Source of the DNA: Pseudarthrobacter oxydans
GTDB taxonomy: Bacteria > Actinomycetota > Actinomycetes > Actinomycetales > Micrococcaceae
Length of the DNA stretch: 64,000 nt
Assembly (NCBI RefSeq): GCF_030812335.1
Contig: NZ_JAUSSN010000004.1
Span: 310,001 to 374,000, forward strand
Reading direction: 5' to 3'
In this document: piece after piece, positions 63,208 to 64,000 of the stretch
Layout: every line of letters starts with the position of its first letter
How positions within the stretch are numbered: the first letter of the stretch is position 1
Notes under the pieces: model-generated
Databases searched by the model: none
Seen by the model: the letters and a program-made list of their open reading frames with translations, nothing else
What the model was told of the DNA's origin: nothing
Made by a program: the position numbers and the translations under genes

Positions 63208-64000
63208 TTAACGGGCAGCTCCGCCCGGGCCGGTTTCAGGCAGCCACGTCTCACGCAGCCGGGACTCAAGCAGCCGGGACTCAAGGAATGTCCGGTCGGC
63301 GGCGTTTCCGGCCAGCTGCAGCGCAGCGTCGTACGCGGCGACGGCCTCATCGATGCGGCCCAGCCGGGCCAGGAAGTCGGCGCGGACGGCGTGGAACGGG
63401 GAGTAGCCCTCGAGCCCGAGCGCGTCGACGAGGCGCAGGGCAGGTTCCGGGCCCTCCAGCTCGGCCAGGGCGACCGCCCGGTTGAGGGCCACGACCGGTC
63501 CGGGCGCGAGTTCGAGGAGCCGGTCGTACAGCCGGAGGATCTGGCGCCAGTCCGTAGCGCCGCCGTCGGGCGCATCGCTGTGGACCGCGCTGATGGCCGC
63601 CTGGAGCTGGTACGGTCCGGGCTGGTTCCGCCGCAGGCACTGCCGCACCAGGTCCTGGCCCTCCGCGATCAGGGCACGGTCCCACAAGCGCCGGTCCTGG
63701 TCCGCCAGGAGCACGGGGCCGCCGCCGGCTTCCCGCGCGGCGCGCCGTGACTCGGTCAGCAGCATCAGGGCCAGCAGGCCCTTCACTTCTGCTTCGTCCG
63801 GCATCAGCGCGGCCAGCAGCCGGCCCAGCCTGATCGCTTCCGCGCAGAGGTCCGCCCGGATGGGCGGACCACCGGAGCTGGAACTGTAGCCCTCGTTGAA
63901 GATGAGGTACACCACCGCAAGGACCGGCGGCAGGCGCGCCGGAAGGTCCGCCCCGTGCGGCACCCGGTACGGAATCCCGGCCTCCCGGATTTTCGCCTTG
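63208..64000 (-). CDS. ECF sigma factor with DUF6596 C-terminal domain (ECF42 type), 5' part outside window
   Basis: The minus-strand frame enters at the window edge (KAKIREAGIPYRVP) and continues AVVYLIFNEGYSSSSG, KGLLALMLLTESRRAAR, LYDRLLELAPGPVVALNRAV and AAYDAALQLAGNAADRTFLE, the TPR-like C-terminal extension of ECF42 sigma factors. The sigma-2 and sigma-4 regions lie outside. In the family this extension replaces an anti-sigma factor, and a DGPF/YCII-domain gene normally lies next to it, probably just outside the window. About 263 residues are visible. Confidence 0.88.
   Translation of the reverse strand, partial: KAKIREAGIPYRVPHGADLPARLPPVLAVVYLIFNEGYSSSSGGPPIRADLCAEAIRLGRLLAALMPDEAEVKGLLALMLLTESRRAAREAGGGPVLLADQDRRLWDRALIAEGQDLVRQCLRRNQPGPYQLQAAISAVHSDAPDGGATDWRQILRLYDRLLELAPGPVVALNRAVALAELEGPEPALRLVDALGLEGYSPFHAVRADFLARLGRIDEAVAAYDAALQLAGNAADRTFLESRLLESRLRETWLPETGPGGAAR

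Overview
The window is chromosomal DNA from a high-GC actinobacterium, most likely an Arthrobacter/Pseudarthrobacter-type member of the Micrococcaceae. This is inferred from the GC-rich third positions, GTG/TTG starts, leaderless promoters, the family mix and protein resemblance; no marker gene (rRNA, tRNA) is present to prove it. Coding density is high, genes overlap by ATGA/TGATG, and no insertion sequence, phage gene, tRNA, rRNA or CRISPR array was seen.

Positions 1-36,000 form a galactoside-utilisation region. It holds a Gfo/Idh oxidoreductase with a partial DUF993 gene and a divergent LacI regulator (1-3 kb). Next come a binding-protein ABC importer, a YesL-like protein and an MFS exporter divergent from a GH42 beta-galactosidase (3-10.5 kb). 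An orphan solute-binding protein follows, then a gene graveyard at 12.06-13.4 kb. A second importer with a GH36 alpha-galactosidase lies at 13.5-21.5 kb, followed by a broken galE and an unusual LacI-HTH/type-II-dehydroquinase-like fusion gene. A ROK regulator is divergent from a second GH36 gene with its own importer (22.9-29.4 kb). The Leloir operon galT-galK-galE with a divergent DeoR regulator, then pyruvate kinase, closes the region. Galactosides would be imported intact, hydrolysed in the cytoplasm and fed through the Leloir pathway into glycolysis.

Positions 36,000-52,700 look like a second catabolic module, for sugar acids or uronate-containing glycans. It has a solute-binding protein, a scrambled binding-protein pseudogene, two permeases, and a divergent operon of an alpha/beta hydrolase, a Gfo/Idh-DUF6807 fusion and an M24-like protein that lacks metal ligands. 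The opposing operon (Gfo/Idh, SDR, 5-dehydro-4-deoxyglucarate-dehydratase-like, enolase superfamily, 2,5-dioxovalerate-dehydrogenase-like) resembles the oxidative uronate/aldarate route to 2-oxoglutarate. A LacI regulator ends the module. Near-identical palindromes of the type GAGAAAGCGTTTTCTC lie at four promoter regions here and at the orphan binding protein at 12 kb, suggesting one regulon. A different palindrome, TTGGGCAAGCGTTTTCCCAA, marks the beta-galactosidase regulon.

Positions 52,700-64,000 are mostly housekeeping: a GntR/FadR regulator with twin operators and L-lactate dehydrogenase, glutamate dehydrogenase, an ArsR-type regulator, a small membrane protein, AcuC, a TrkH/TrkA potassium system, an HhH-GPD protein, ProC and the C-terminal part of an ECF sigma factor.

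The most noteworthy items are the LacI/dehydroquinase-like fusion, the hydrolase/Gfo-DUF6807/M24 operon, the two operator families, twin leaderless promoters for galT and a GH36 gene, and several scars (deleted, frameshifted and inverted gene copies) that record rearrangement of the sugar loci.
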